A stretch of DNA of 64,000 nt from contig NZ_JBGGWE010000007.1 in assembly GCF_041321095.1 (NCBI RefSeq), positions 303,121-367,120 of the forward strand, given 5' to 3'. The notes beneath the pieces were generated by a model that searched no databases, had not been told where the DNA came from, and saw only the letters and a program-made list of their open reading frames with translations. This DNA is from Fibrella arboris. GTDB lineage: Bacteria > Bacteroidota > Bacteroidia > Cytophagales > Spirosomataceae. Below are positions 53,928 to 63,212 of this stretch, piece after piece. Positions within the stretch are counted from its first letter, which is position 1. The number at the start of each line of letters is the position of its first letter. The position numbers and the translations under genes are program-made.

Positions 53928-54434
53928 TTATGGAATGATCCAGGTTCCCTGCGCGCGCATCACCTGTTCAATGACATCGCGGATGGCTCCGTGGCCGCCA
54001 TTTTTCGGAGAAATGTAGTGGCAGACAGCCTGGATGTCATCGACGGCATCGGCGGGGCAGGCACTCAGCAGTTCGGGGCGTTTCAGAATATGATAGTCGG
54101 GCAAGTCGTCGCCCATGTACAGAATTTCTGATTCGATCAGGTTGTCGCGCTTGATGAAGCCCAGATACACATCGAGCTTATGATCAGTAGGCCCGCCCAT
54201 GAACACATTCTTGATGCCCAGGAACGCCAGTCGTTTACGCACCCCATCCTGATTACCCGCCGACAAAACGGCCACAGTATACCCCGACTTGATGGCGCGT
54301 TCAATGCCGTAGCCATCCTTGATATTGAACGTCCGGTACATCTCGCCGGAAGCCAGCGCGTTGACACTGCCGTCGGTCATTACACCGTCGACATCGAAAA
54401 TAAAGGTTTTGATCTGCTTAAAACGGTCTGTCAT
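53928..54434 (-). CDS. kdsC: KdsC-like HAD phosphatase
   Basis: This 168-residue HAD enzyme matches KdsC, which removes phosphate from 3-deoxy-D-manno-octulosonate 8-phosphate in lipopolysaccharide core synthesis. The nucleophile motif is IFDVDGVMTDGSV, motif II is VAVLSAGNQDG, and motif III/IV is YMGDDLPDYHIL. The capless short form and the ending with GGHGAIRDVIEQVMRAQG are typical of KdsC. It is divergent from the methyltransferase gene, and its first bases lie inside a perfect 17-bp inverted repeat shared with it. Confidence 0.92.
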   Translation of the reverse strand: MTDRFKQIKTFIFDVDGVMTDGSVNALASGEMYRTFNIKDGYGIERAIKSGYTVAVLSAGNQDGVRKRLAFLGIKNVFMGGPTDHKLDVYLGFIKRDNLIESEILYMGDDLPDYHILKRPELLSACPADAVDDIQAVCHYISPKNGGHGAIRDVIEQVMRAQGTWIIP

Positions 54435-54479
54435 GGTGTAAAGGTAGGGATGCTATGCGTTACTACCTTTACACCATGA
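54431..54479. promoter_or_regulatory. Symmetric divergent promoter with both start codons in an inverted repeat
   Basis: TCATGGTGTAAAGGTAG (54431-54447) and CTACCTTTACACCATGA (54463-54479) are exact reverse complements 15 bases apart. Each arm holds a TACCTTTA -7-like box followed four bases later by ATG, one for kdsC and one for the methyltransferase. This suggests two leaderless transcripts fired from one symmetric site. Confidence 0.6.
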
Positions 54480-55882
54480 ATCCTACTCAACTGCCCGAGG
54501 CTTTCCGGCTACAAATGCAGCAGCAACTCGGGGCTGAATTTCCCTCTTTTGAAGCGGCGCTGGGAGCATCTACTCCAGGTACGTTGCCGCCGGTGAGCAT
54601 CCGCCTGAATCCGCGTAAACCCGCTTTCGACAGCACCGCAAAAGAACCGGTGCCCTGGTACGAAGGGGCCTACTACCTGCCCGAACGTCCCGTTTTTACA
54701 CTCGATCCGCTGTTTCAGGCGGGGGCTTATTATGTGCAGGAGGCCTCGTCGATGCTATTGGCAGAGGCCGTACGGCAAACGATTGGGCAGCGCAAACCCT
54801 ATGCTGGTCAGCCACCCCTTCGGGCGCTCGATCTGTGTGCCGCGCCGGGCGGTAAAAGCACGCTACTGGCTTCGGCTTTACCTGCTTCCAGCCTGCTGGT
54901 TTGCAATGAAGTGATCCGTACACGCATACCAATCCTGCGCGAAAACATGGACAAGTGGGGCTATGCCAATGTGGTAGTTAGCCATCACGATCCCGACGAT
55001 TTTGCCCCGCTGTCTGGCTACTTCGATCTGGTGATGGTCGATGCACCCTGCTCGGGCGAAGGGCTATTCCGGAAAGATCCAGCAGCGGTTAACGAATGGT
55101 CGCCCGATCATGTGCAGATGTGTGCGTTACGCCAAAAGCGCATCATCTCGGCGGCGGCTCCGCTGGTGGCCGATGGGGGATGGCTCATGTACAGTACCTG
55201 CACGTATAACGACGCCGAAAATCTGGACATGGTCCGTTTTTTAACCGAAAACGGCTTTACTAATCGTCCGCTCGAACTGGCTGATGACTGGGGAATGGTA
55301 CCGCGCACCGTTGGCGATGCGGTTGGGTATCAATGTTATCCGCACCGGGTACGTGGCGAGGGGTTTTTTATCAGCGTATTCCGCCGAAAATCATCGGCTA
55401 CACTACCCGTTACCCGTAATCGGGGCTTCAAATCGGCCCGGCCGGTGCATCGCAAACAGCTGGGTACGTTGCGCTCTTTTCTGAAAAGTCCAGATGCCTT
55501 TTCCTATTGGGAAAAGCCCAATGGCGATGTGATTGCCGTTCCGCTATCCCTCGAGAAAGACCTGGTGCTGATTGATACGGTGCTGCACAACAAAGGGTTT
55601 GGCCTTGATATGGGTGTTTTCAAGGGCACCGATTTCATGCCTGCCCATGCGCTGGCCCTGAGCACGGAGTTAGCCGACGGTTTACCCGGCGTTGAGCTGA
55701 CCCTCGACGAGGCATTGCACTATTTCAAAAAAGAAAACCTGGTATTACCCGACGTACCCAGAGGCTGGCTATTGGCCCGTTACAAGGGCCTGCCGCTAGG
55801 CTGGATGAAGGGCGTTGGTTCGCGCATCAACAATTACCTGCCCAAAGACTGGCGTATTCGGATGGATATTCCGGAATTTTAA
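54476..55882 (+). CDS. RsmF/NOL1-type rRNA cytosine-5 methyltransferase
   Basis: This 468-residue enzyme methylates C5 of a cytosine in rRNA or tRNA with S-adenosylmethionine. It shows LDLCAAPGGKSTLLAS (SAM site, about residue 117), MVDAPCSGEGLFRKD with the Pro-Cys motif, and the catalytic-Cys region MYSTCTYNDAENLDMV. The C-terminal part (LGTLRSFLKSPDAFSYWEKP and VPRGWLLARYKGLPLGWMKG) is the RsmF-specific RNA-binding end. The start at 54476 (MNPTQLPEAF) lies in the shared inverted repeat; an upstream ATG at 54455 is possible but less likely. Confidence 0.92.
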   Translation: MNPTQLPEAFRLQMQQQLGAEFPSFEAALGASTPGTLPPVSIRLNPRKPAFDSTAKEPVPWYEGAYYLPERPVFTLDPLFQAGAYYVQEASSMLLAEAVRQTIGQRKPYAGQPPLRALDLCAAPGGKSTLLASALPASSLLVCNEVIRTRIPILRENMDKWGYANVVVSHHDPDDFAPLSGYFDLVMVDAPCSGEGLFRKDPAAVNEWSPDHVQMCALRQKRIISAAAPLVADGGWLMYSTCTYNDAENLDMVRFLTENGFTNRPLELADDWGMVPRTVGDAVGYQCYPHRVRGEGFFISVFRRKSSATLPVTRNRGFKSARPVHRKQLGTLRSFLKSPDAFSYWEKPNGDVIAVPLSLEKDLVLIDTVLHNKGFGLDMGVFKGTDFMPAHALALSTELADGLPGVELTLDEALHYFKKENLVLPDVPRGWLLARYKGLPLGWMKGVGSRINNYLPKDWRIRMDIPEF

Positions 55883-55894
55883 ACTGTAGACACA

Positions 55895-56914
55895 ATGAAA
55901 CGAATTCTGCTGGGTTTAACTGGTGTCGTTGTCCTAGTGGCTATTGGGTACGTTGCCGGCCCACGGCCACAGTTTGCGCATGTAGCCACACAGGTCGCTC
56001 CACTGCTGGCGGATCTGGTCACACTGGAACAGGCTATCGCTACATCGGAAAGTAAATCGGGGCTGAAGCCAGACAACGAAGCCCGTATTATCTGGGCCGA
56101 TAGCAGCCGGAAGACCAAAACGCCCGTCAGCATGGTCTACATTCCCGGTTTTGGTGCAAGCTGGGCGGAGGGCGATCCTGTTCACAAAAAACTGGCGGCT
56201 CACTTCGGTTGCAATCTGTATCTGGCCCGCCCGCAAGAACACGGCCTTACCTCACCCGATGCCCTTAAGGGGCTAACCCCCGATAACTACGCTGCATCGG
56301 CTGAACGGGCGCTGGCCATTGGTAAGGCGCTGGGCGATCGGGTGGTGGTGATAGGTACGTCGGCGGGCGGAATGCTGACGATGTATCTGGCTGAACGGCA
56401 TCCCGAACTGGCTGGCCTGGTGCTGTACTCGCCCTGTATGGCTACGGCCAACCCGGCACTTAAACTGGCAACCAGACCCTGGGGAAGGCAGATCATGGAA
56501 CAGGTGTTGCAGGGCGATCATGTGGTGGTAGCACACTATAAACCTGATCGCGCGCAGTACTGGCTAACCCAGTACCACATCAATGGACTGATCACGCTCC
56601 AGACCATGCTGGACAAGTACATGATACCGGCTGAATTTGCGAAAGTGAAACAGCCGGTATTTCTGGGTTATTATTACCAGGACGAGGCGCATCAGGACAA
56701 AGTGGTATCGGTAGCCGCTATGCTCGATATGTACGATCAGCTGGGTACGTGGCCAGATCGGAAACAAAAAGTAGCGTTCCCGAAAGCGGGCGAGCACGTT
56801 ATCGCGTCGCATTTCACTGCTGGTGACCTCGAGGGTGTTTATCAGGCCACCGAAAAATTTCTGGTAGATGTTATAAAACTGAGGCCCGTGCCAGGTACGT
56901 TGGCGGCTAAATAA
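55895..56914 (+). CDS. Alpha/beta hydrolase with N-terminal membrane segment
   Basis: This 339-residue hydrolase has an N-terminal hydrophobic segment (ILLGLTGVVVLVAIGYVAG, residues 4-22) that could anchor it or act as a signal. The nucleophile elbow is VVVIGTSAGGMLTMYLA (Ser about residue 154), the acid lies near YYYQDEAHQDK, and the catalytic His near FPKAGEHVIASHF. Esterase, lipase or peptidase activity is possible. It starts 12 bases after the methyltransferase stop and is probably co-transcribed. Confidence 0.88.
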   Translation: MKRILLGLTGVVVLVAIGYVAGPRPQFAHVATQVAPLLADLVTLEQAIATSESKSGLKPDNEARIIWADSSRKTKTPVSMVYIPGFGASWAEGDPVHKKLAAHFGCNLYLARPQEHGLTSPDALKGLTPDNYAASAERALAIGKALGDRVVVIGTSAGGMLTMYLAERHPELAGLVLYSPCMATANPALKLATRPWGRQIMEQVLQGDHVVVAHYKPDRAQYWLTQYHINGLITLQTMLDKYMIPAEFAKVKQPVFLGYYYQDEAHQDKVVSVAAMLDMYDQLGTWPDRKQKVAFPKAGEHVIASHFTAGDLEGVYQATEKFLVDVIKLRPVPGTLAAK

Positions 56915-56926
56915 CCGTGGGCAACG

Positions 56927-56934
56927 TAGCTTTG
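56927..56934 (+). promoter_or_regulatory. -7 box of the glycosyltransferase-like gene
   Basis: TAGCTTTG matches TAnnTTTG exactly, 22 bases before the ATG at 56957. Confidence 0.5.
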
Positions 56935-56956
56935 TGGCTCCATTAACTGACTAGAA

Positions 56957-57856
56957 ATGCCTCAATCCCCTCCTGTTGATGTAGCTATCAGCGTATACGG
57001 CAAACCTAATATCACGGCAGTTACCTTATTGTCACTGCTTAAGCAATCCGGGAAATGGATTGATACCATCTACTTTATCGAAGAACGAAAGCAGCCTGCC
57101 CATACCGATTTTTCCTCGCTGAAAGCCTGGTTGAAGCCCTATAAAGTAGTGTATTATAGGCCTTGGGTCAATTATGGTTACCGGAACATGAATGAGAGTC
57201 CACGGCGACATCTTCTACAATTACCGCTGTTCAGGCATTCGCTCCGGTATCAGTATGCCTGGGAGAAAACCAACAAAAAGCGGCTCTTCATCACACACAA
57301 TGACGTACTCTATAAAGGAGACCTGGTAGGGGCCTACCTGGCGAATATCGGCAATGGAATCGGGATCGGAAAGGTAGGACAATGCTGGAATTGCCCGGCT
57401 TTCAAAGAACAGGTATGCGACGGTGATCACTACCTGCGCTACCGGCCATCTGAAGCCGAGGTAAATCAGTTGTATGCCAAGCATGGTGATCCACGAGGTG
57501 GGTCTTTTCAAAAACAACTGGCCAAACAAGGCCCCTGGCCATTACCTGAGTGCCGTCTCAATGAGTACGCCTGTCTGATTGACCTGGAAAAAGCGCGCGC
57601 TCTTACACAACCGCGCGGATCGGCCCATCCGTTTGGTTTTTTTGGCAATATCGATACGGCCAGCGACTGGTTCAGTGATATCAGTCACCAGGGCGTTCCG
57701 GTCACGAACTTCGATTACGATCCCTATGCTACCCATAGCTGGGTAAATGCGTTGAACAACGGCCACCGTGCTCTGTCGGATCGGTCGATTTATGATACTG
57801 AAGAAGAAACAGCCCGACATTACTTACAGACAGAATTAGGCGTCGTGCTGCATTAA
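56957..57856 (+). CDS. Glycosyltransferase-like protein (GT-A fold), unknown target
   Basis: This 299-residue cytoplasmic protein has a start like GT-A glycosyltransferases (VDVAISVYGKPNITAVTLLS), a conserved FITHNDVLYKGDLVGAYLA in the place of the DxD metal site, and a Cys pair (VGQCWNCPAFKEQVCDGDHY) that could bind a metal. The late segment HPFGFFGNIDTASDWFSDIS is also distinctive. The family is inferred from layout. It has its own promoter and stands alone, so no substrate can be proposed. Confidence 0.65.
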   Translation: MPQSPPVDVAISVYGKPNITAVTLLSLLKQSGKWIDTIYFIEERKQPAHTDFSSLKAWLKPYKVVYYRPWVNYGYRNMNESPRRHLLQLPLFRHSLRYQYAWEKTNKKRLFITHNDVLYKGDLVGAYLANIGNGIGIGKVGQCWNCPAFKEQVCDGDHYLRYRPSEAEVNQLYAKHGDPRGGSFQKQLAKQGPWPLPECRLNEYACLIDLEKARALTQPRGSAHPFGFFGNIDTASDWFSDISHQGVPVTNFDYDPYATHSWVNALNNGHRALSDRSIYDTEEETARHYLQTELGVVLH

Positions 57857-57882
57857 TAGGGCTCGGGCAGGGCGAATTGCGT

Positions 57883-57890
57883 TACTTTTG
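57883..57890 (+). promoter_or_regulatory. -7 box of fabI
   Basis: TACTTTTG matches TAnnTTTG and lies about 100 bases before the fabI ATG, giving a leader of ordinary length. Confidence 0.5.
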
Positions 57891-57991
57891 CGCTATACGA
57901 ATGACTGGTGCAGGCAGTATAATAGACAGGCCATTCGGTTTGTAATGCATTTCGGTAGTTATTCTCTACTATTCATTTTTTATTCTAACTT

Positions 57992-58798
57992 ATGGCTTAC
58001 GGACTCCTTAATGGAAAGCTCGGCATCATTTCGGGTGCCCTCGACGAAAAATCAATCGCCTGGAAAGTGGCTCTGAAGGCCAAGGAAGAAGGAGCTTCGT
58101 TTGTGCTCACCAATGCACCGATTGCTATGCGGATGGGAGCGATCAAGGAATTAGCCCAGCATTGCAACGCCGAAATCATTCCCGCCGACGCTACGTCGAC
58201 CGAGGATCTGGAAAAGCTTTTTACGCAGTCGCAGGAAATCCTGGGTGGAAAAGCTGACTTCGTGCTGCACAGCATTGGTATGAGTCCCAACATTCGGAAA
58301 GGCCGTGCGTATACCGACCTGAACTATGAATGGTTCAAGCAAAGCCTCGACATTTCGGCCTTGTCATTGCACCGGATGTTGCAGGTTGCCTATAAGCAGG
58401 ATGCCATCAGCGAATGGGGGTCGGTTGTGGCCTTAACCTACATGGCGGCCCAGCGGACGTTCCCGTTCTATACCGATATGGCCGAGGCCAAAGCCATGCT
58501 TGAGTCAGTGGCCCGCAGTTTTGGCTACCACTATGGGAAGTACCGCAAAGTGCGCGTGAACACGGTATCGCAATCACCCACTGTCACTACGGCGGGAGCG
58601 GGCATCGGCGGCTTCGATAAATTTTATGATTTCGCTGATAAAATGGCTCCGCTGGGCAACGCCTCCGCCGATCAGTGTGCCGACTACTGCCTCACGCTCT
58701 TCTCTGACCTGACGCGCATGGTGACCATGCAAAACCTCTTCCACGACGGCGGCTTCGGCAATACGGGTGTGTCAATGGAAGTAATGGGAGGGATGTAA
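57992..58798 (+). CDS. fabI: Enoyl-ACP reductase FabI
   Basis: FabI reduces the double bond of enoyl-ACP with NADH in the last step of each fatty-acid elongation round. The 268 residues show the short-chain dehydrogenase start LNGKLGIISGALDEKSIAWK, DFVLHSIGMSPN, the Tyr-x6-Lys active site in RTFPFYTDMAEAKAMLESV and VNTVSQSPTVTTAGAGIGG in the substrate loop. It has a promoter at 57883 and a long hairpin after the stop, so it is probably monocistronic. Confidence 0.96.
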   Translation: MAYGLLNGKLGIISGALDEKSIAWKVALKAKEEGASFVLTNAPIAMRMGAIKELAQHCNAEIIPADATSTEDLEKLFTQSQEILGGKADFVLHSIGMSPNIRKGRAYTDLNYEWFKQSLDISALSLHRMLQVAYKQDAISEWGSVVALTYMAAQRTFPFYTDMAEAKAMLESVARSFGYHYGKYRKVRVNTVSQSPTVTTAGAGIGGFDKFYDFADKMAPLGNASADQCADYCLTLFSDLTRMVTMQNLFHDGGFGNTGVSMEVMGGM

Positions 58799-58809
58799 AA
58801 GGAGTTTAC

Positions 58810-58895
58810 AGTTTGCTGTTTACCGTTTTCTGTTGCTTCGCTTAGGAACGTCGTCGTTAGGTAGTAGCGCAACAGAAGACGGTAAACAGCAAACT
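58810..58895. terminator. Long bidirectional hairpin between fabI and sbcC
   Basis: Twenty-seven-base arms (58810-58836 and 58869-58895) pair with one mismatch around a 32-base loop. The right arm holds GCAACAGAAGACGGTAAACA, nearly the sequence at 18-63. T-rich and A-rich ends suit a terminator for both convergent genes. Confidence 0.75.
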
Positions 58896-58897
58896 TT

Positions 58898-61800
58898 TTA
58901 ACTTGTTATGTAACACCGGCTGTTGCCGTCGATGCCTCGCTCAACCTGGATTTGAACGGTGATGCGCTCTTTGATCTCGTGCCGGTGCGAGATGATGCCA
59001 ATGGTCTTCTGGCTTTCCTGCTGTAGTTTCTCCAGCATGACAATCGCCGTATCGAGTGATTCCGGGTCTAGTGTCCCGAACCCTTCATCGATAAACAGGC
59101 TATCGATCTGCACATTCTGCGACGCCAGATCAGACAGGCCCAGCGCCAGGGCCAGACTAAGCGTGAATGTTTCGCCCCCCGATAGACTGGTAATGGTTCG
59201 TTCAGCCTGCCCCTGGTATAGATCCACCACGAATAATTCGTCCTGTTCTTCGCGAGGCGACAACAGCAGGTAGCGATCCGTCAGGCTTTTCAGGCGCCGG
59301 TTGGCCAAACCAATTAATTGGGCCAGCGTCAAGCTTTGCGCAAACTTGCTGAACGAATCGCCTTTGGCGCTGCCAATTAGTTTGGTCAGCTCTTTCCACG
59401 GCATCACATCTGCCTCCAGTCTGGCCAGTTCGGCAAGGGCTTTCTGATGCGCCGCTATGCTTTTCTTGTTGGTGTCGAGTTCGCTGCGGGCGTAGCCAGA
59501 GTTGGTCAGTAACTTGTCGTGTTTCTTCCGGGCCTCGTCAAACATGGCTTTCACCTCATCGGGCGGTAGGTCTGTCTTCCGGGCTTTTCGGGCAGCCTCC
59601 AGCCGCTTCTGTTCGTCGGCAATGCTCTGGTCCAGCTCAATGCGATCCCGATCCAGGTCGTCGCGTTGTTTTTGTAGCTTCTGCGTAGTAGGTACGTCCA
59701 GCAGCAACTTTCTGGCGGAGTCGGCCGAGTCGAATCCCTGTTTTTTCAACAACGGAGTCAGTGCTGTCAGCACGCGCTTTTCTTCGGCCAGGGCTGCTTT
59801 TTCGTCTTCCCCCGTTTTGTGTTGAAGCCCTGCCTGTGTAGCCATACGCCCCTGTATATCGGCAATGTGTTTAAGCAACGTACCTGACTGTTGCGCCCAG
59901 TCGTCCGCAGCATAAAGCGCCTTCTTTTGTTGCGTGAAGCGCAGGATGTTCTGCTGATGCTGTTGTAGTTCAGTCAGCTGACGAATCAGCGCTTCCAGGG
60001 TTCGGTTCTGCTCCCAAAGCGAACGGAGGGTATTCAGATCAGCCTGGGTGCTGGCCAACTCCCTTTGCTCACTTCTAAGTAGTTCGGGGCCTACGTCTTC
60101 GGCCAGCTGATTGGCTTCACGCAACGCATTGATTTCATCTCGTTTTCCACGAAACTGCTCGCGCAACGCGTACTGGGTACGTTCCGCTTCGGCTAGTTGA
60201 GCTTCCTGCGCAATCAGTTTGTCTGATAGTTCCTTAGTGGCTGTGCTTGCCAGTTGACGTTCGGCCTTCGCCAGCAGCAACTTTGCCGCCACCGTGCCTA
60301 ATTGATTGACATAATGAGTGGCATACGGATGGTCCAGCGAACCACAGAGTGGACAAGGCTCATCAGCGACCAAAGCAGCGCGCAACGCCGTTAAATTAAC
60401 TTCGGCGCTCAGCCGACGCTGTTCGACGTCGAGCTGGTTGGCCGTTTCTTCGGCAAGTCGTTCGTGCTCACGGGCAGTAGCCAGCGACGGTGTCAGTAAA
60501 TTGATCTGAGCTTTTAAAGCCTCAATGGGCTCGGCCAGTTTCTGCCCCTTAAATACTCGGTCCTGCTGCTCTTCTTCAAGAAGAATCAACGTACCCAGCA
60601 CTTTATCGCGGGTGATTGCCTGCTGAATATGGTCGGGAAGCGTAGGCGGAGTAACGGCTGGGTACATGGCCTGTAAGGCGTCGATACGTACCTGTAACGA
60701 CGCCCGTTCCGTGTCTGCCTGTATCAGCGAATCATCTATACTCGACAGCGTGAGTTGGTGAAGGGGCAAAGCGCGGAGGAACTCTAAATCGGTTGACGCC
60801 TGCTGCCGAATCCGTTGCAAAAGGGGCGTAGCGGCTGTCTGTTCGGCGCCAATCTTGTCCTGCAGCGTTTTCAGCTGATCGCGGAACGCTTCGATGGCTG
60901 CACTCGCAGTCTGAGAATCCAACCGCTCAACGCCAACAAACGTCGCTGCCCTGGTGATCAAGTCGTCCAGTTGCTGCGAAAGATGCTCAAGTTCGTTCGT
61001 CACGTTTGCCCGATCCTGGCGCGCTCTGGCAATGGCCCGTTCGGCACCAGCGAGGTCGCTCAGCAGGCCGGCAAGGGGGGTAGCTTTGTCGTGGAGCAAC
61101 AACCGTTCGCGGTCTGGTGCAAAAGAGGCCGTTCGTTCCGCCAGCTTTTCACCGGTTGATGCGTGTTTCGCCAGCATCTTCTCGGCCCGTTCAACGTCAT
61201 CCACCAACTTCTTCTCGGCTTCAAATAACTTGATCTGCGCCTTAACTTCGGCCAACTGTGTATCGGCAAGGGCCAGTTGGCCCGTGAGTTCAGTTACGCG
61301 GTCGTCGCTCAACATCCTGATTGAACTAACCCCCAACTTCTTCGTACTGATCTGGTCGTCGAGCTGCTTGGTGTGTTCGTACGCTTTTCGACTCAACTGC
61401 CGGTAGATTTCCGTGCCTGTCAGTTGCTCCAGCATCTTGCTGCGCTCCGACGCTTTGGCTTTTAGAAACTGGTCAAACGCGCCCTGCGCCAGCACGATCG
61501 ACTTAACGAACTGCTCGTAGGAAAGACCGATCAGTTCTTCGTTTTTCTTCGGGAAATCGCGCAGGTCTTTGATCGGAAAGAGAACGCCATCTGGCTTGTC
61601 ATTGGCCAGATGAGCCACTTCCATTTCGTAGTTGTTCCAGTTATTGTTCCGGTTCTTCCGAATCGACCAGCGCGACCGGTAGCGGTTGCCATCTACTTCA
61701 TATTCTACTTCGGCATAAGCGGCGGTGTTAGGCTCGGCTGCCGCCTGTCGGTTCACGATCAGGCCATCGTCGGTAATGTTGGTACCCGATATAGCTCCGT

Positions 61801-61987
61801 TCAGGCGGGGAAGTCGATTAAAAAGCGCCAGCGTCATCACATCGAGCAGCGTTGATTTACCAGCCCCCGTTGGACCGGCGATCACAAACAGCCCCGTATC
61901 GCCTAACAGGCCGCTGGCAAATTGAATGGGCTCGTGTTCGCCATAAAACGAATTGATATTACGAAACCGGATTTGGCGAATTTTCAT
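58898..61987 (-). CDS. sbcC: Exonuclease subunit SbcC (Rad50-like)
   Basis: This is a 1029-residue SMC-like ATPase that works with SbcD to cleave DNA hairpins and double-strand ends. Walker A GPTGAGKSTLLDV is at about residue 38. Long coiled coils flank the zinc hook (EPCPLCGSLDHPYATH, about residue 545). The ABC signature SLSGGETFTLSLALALGL is at about 930, and Walker B SLFIDEGFGTLDPE at about 965. The ATG at 61987 overlaps the sbcD end by 29 bases. The role is notable in this window, which is full of long palindromes that SbcCD would attack. Confidence 0.96.
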   Translation of the reverse strand: MKIRQIRFRNINSFYGEHEPIQFASGLLGDTGLFVIAGPTGAGKSTLLDVMTLALFNRLPRLNGAISGTNITDDGLIVNRQAAAEPNTAAYAEVEYEVDGNRYRSRWSIRKNRNNNWNNYEMEVAHLANDKPDGVLFPIKDLRDFPKKNEELIGLSYEQFVKSIVLAQGAFDQFLKAKASERSKMLEQLTGTEIYRQLSRKAYEHTKQLDDQISTKKLGVSSIRMLSDDRVTELTGQLALADTQLAEVKAQIKLFEAEKKLVDDVERAEKMLAKHASTGEKLAERTASFAPDRERLLLHDKATPLAGLLSDLAGAERAIARARQDRANVTNELEHLSQQLDDLITRAATFVGVERLDSQTASAAIEAFRDQLKTLQDKIGAEQTAATPLLQRIRQQASTDLEFLRALPLHQLTLSSIDDSLIQADTERASLQVRIDALQAMYPAVTPPTLPDHIQQAITRDKVLGTLILLEEEQQDRVFKGQKLAEPIEALKAQINLLTPSLATAREHERLAEETANQLDVEQRRLSAEVNLTALRAALVADEPCPLCGSLDHPYATHYVNQLGTVAAKLLLAKAERQLASTATKELSDKLIAQEAQLAEAERTQYALREQFRGKRDEINALREANQLAEDVGPELLRSEQRELASTQADLNTLRSLWEQNRTLEALIRQLTELQQHQQNILRFTQQKKALYAADDWAQQSGTLLKHIADIQGRMATQAGLQHKTGEDEKAALAEEKRVLTALTPLLKKQGFDSADSARKLLLDVPTTQKLQKQRDDLDRDRIELDQSIADEQKRLEAARKARKTDLPPDEVKAMFDEARKKHDKLLTNSGYARSELDTNKKSIAAHQKALAELARLEADVMPWKELTKLIGSAKGDSFSKFAQSLTLAQLIGLANRRLKSLTDRYLLLSPREEQDELFVVDLYQGQAERTITSLSGGETFTLSLALALGLSDLASQNVQIDSLFIDEGFGTLDPESLDTAIVMLEKLQQESQKTIGIISHRHEIKERITVQIQVERGIDGNSRCYITS

Positions 61988-63212
61988 ACTGAAGCGGAAC
62001 AGGCTGCTCCGTAACCATTTTATAAAGTTGTTGGTAGGTGTCAATGAGCTGCTGGCGCTGGTCGTCCTCAACCTGCGCCAGCACCAGCCGCTGCGCAAAC
62101 ACGTCCAGGTACGTTAGATCGGCCAGATGGGTATCGGCGGCAAACAGCGATTCCAGGTTCTTACGCTTGTTCCGAAATAACAAACGAGTTTTGGCCAGTA
62201 TAAAGGGTGCGGCCTTGTAATCACGCTGCAGTTGATCGAAATGCATACGTGTGCTAAGACTTTCAGCGTCTTCCTCAACCAGCACGTCCACCAGCGCAGG
62301 GAGCGCATGCGTCATCTCCAGTTGACTCAAACGCGCCCGGACTTCATCAAGCGTACCTGTTATATGCCGGAACGGACGCGATTGCGGCACCGGTATCGAC
62401 TCAACAGCGGTTACCCGTCCATTCTCTACGGTCAACTGCAGCAACTGATGGGCATTGTCGCGTTCAGCGAAACTCAGCGGAATAGGCGATCCACAATAGC
62501 GTACTGTTTCGTTGCCACCCACTCGTTGAGGGACATGTATATGACCAAGGGCTACATAGGCAAACCCGTCGGGAAAATGCTCGCTCGAAAAAGCGGCCTG
62601 TCCGCCTACGGCATGAATCTCCCGCTCACTGTCCGAAACCGTCGCACCATGTACATAGAGGTGACCCATAGCCAATACAGGTACGTTCGTATACTCGGTA
62701 TGGCAGTGCTCAACAATACGTTCATAATGATTTCGAATCCCCATCCGCAACGCGTCAACCCGATCCTCGTAGGTCTGCCCTGAAATGGACTGACGCAGAT
62801 CGGCATCCCGCAGATAAGGAACCGCCGCCACCAATAGGTCCGAAGAACCGTTGGCAAATCGAATTACCTCATCGGGGCAATTTCCGGTGGTGCAGCCAAC
62901 TACGTGTATGTTTAAATGGCGAAGCAGTTCTTTAGGTGCATTCAGTTTTGTTGCCGAATCGTGGTTTCCTCCCGTCACCACAATCTTTACCGATAAAGGG
63001 AGCATCCGGGTCAGAAATTGATAATACAACTGCATAGACCCGTCATTTGGGTTGGTCGTATCGAATACATCCCCGGATATAAGCAATACATCAACTTCGC
63101 GACGTTCGATCTCCTCGATCAGCCAGTTGAGGAAGAAAGAATGGTCTTCCCGGAGGTCTGAACGGTATAATCGTTTGCCAAGGTGCCAATCGGCTGTATG
63201 TAAAATCCGCAT
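61959..63212 (-). CDS. sbcD: Exonuclease subunit SbcD (Mre11-like)
   Basis: This 417-residue metallophosphoesterase is the nuclease of SbcCD. Phosphoesterase motifs are MRILHTADWHLGKRL, LLISGDVFDTTNPND, VVTGGNHDSATKL, LAMGHLYVHGA and VALGHIHVPQRVGG. The C-terminal capping part follows. It is the first gene of the sbcDC operon and overlaps sbcC by 29 bases. It is transcribed away from the rRNA leader to its right. Confidence 0.95.
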   Translation of the reverse strand: MRILHTADWHLGKRLYRSDLREDHSFFLNWLIEEIERREVDVLLISGDVFDTTNPNDGSMQLYYQFLTRMLPLSVKIVVTGGNHDSATKLNAPKELLRHLNIHVVGCTTGNCPDEVIRFANGSSDLLVAAVPYLRDADLRQSISGQTYEDRVDALRMGIRNHYERIVEHCHTEYTNVPVLAMGHLYVHGATVSDSEREIHAVGGQAAFSSEHFPDGFAYVALGHIHVPQRVGGNETVRYCGSPIPLSFAERDNAHQLLQLTVENGRVTAVESIPVPQSRPFRHITGTLDEVRARLSQLEMTHALPALVDVLVEEDAESLSTRMHFDQLQRDYKAAPFILAKTRLLFRNKRKNLESLFAADTHLADLTYLDVFAQRLVLAQVEDDQRQQLIDTYQQLYKMVTEQPVPLQYENSPNPVS

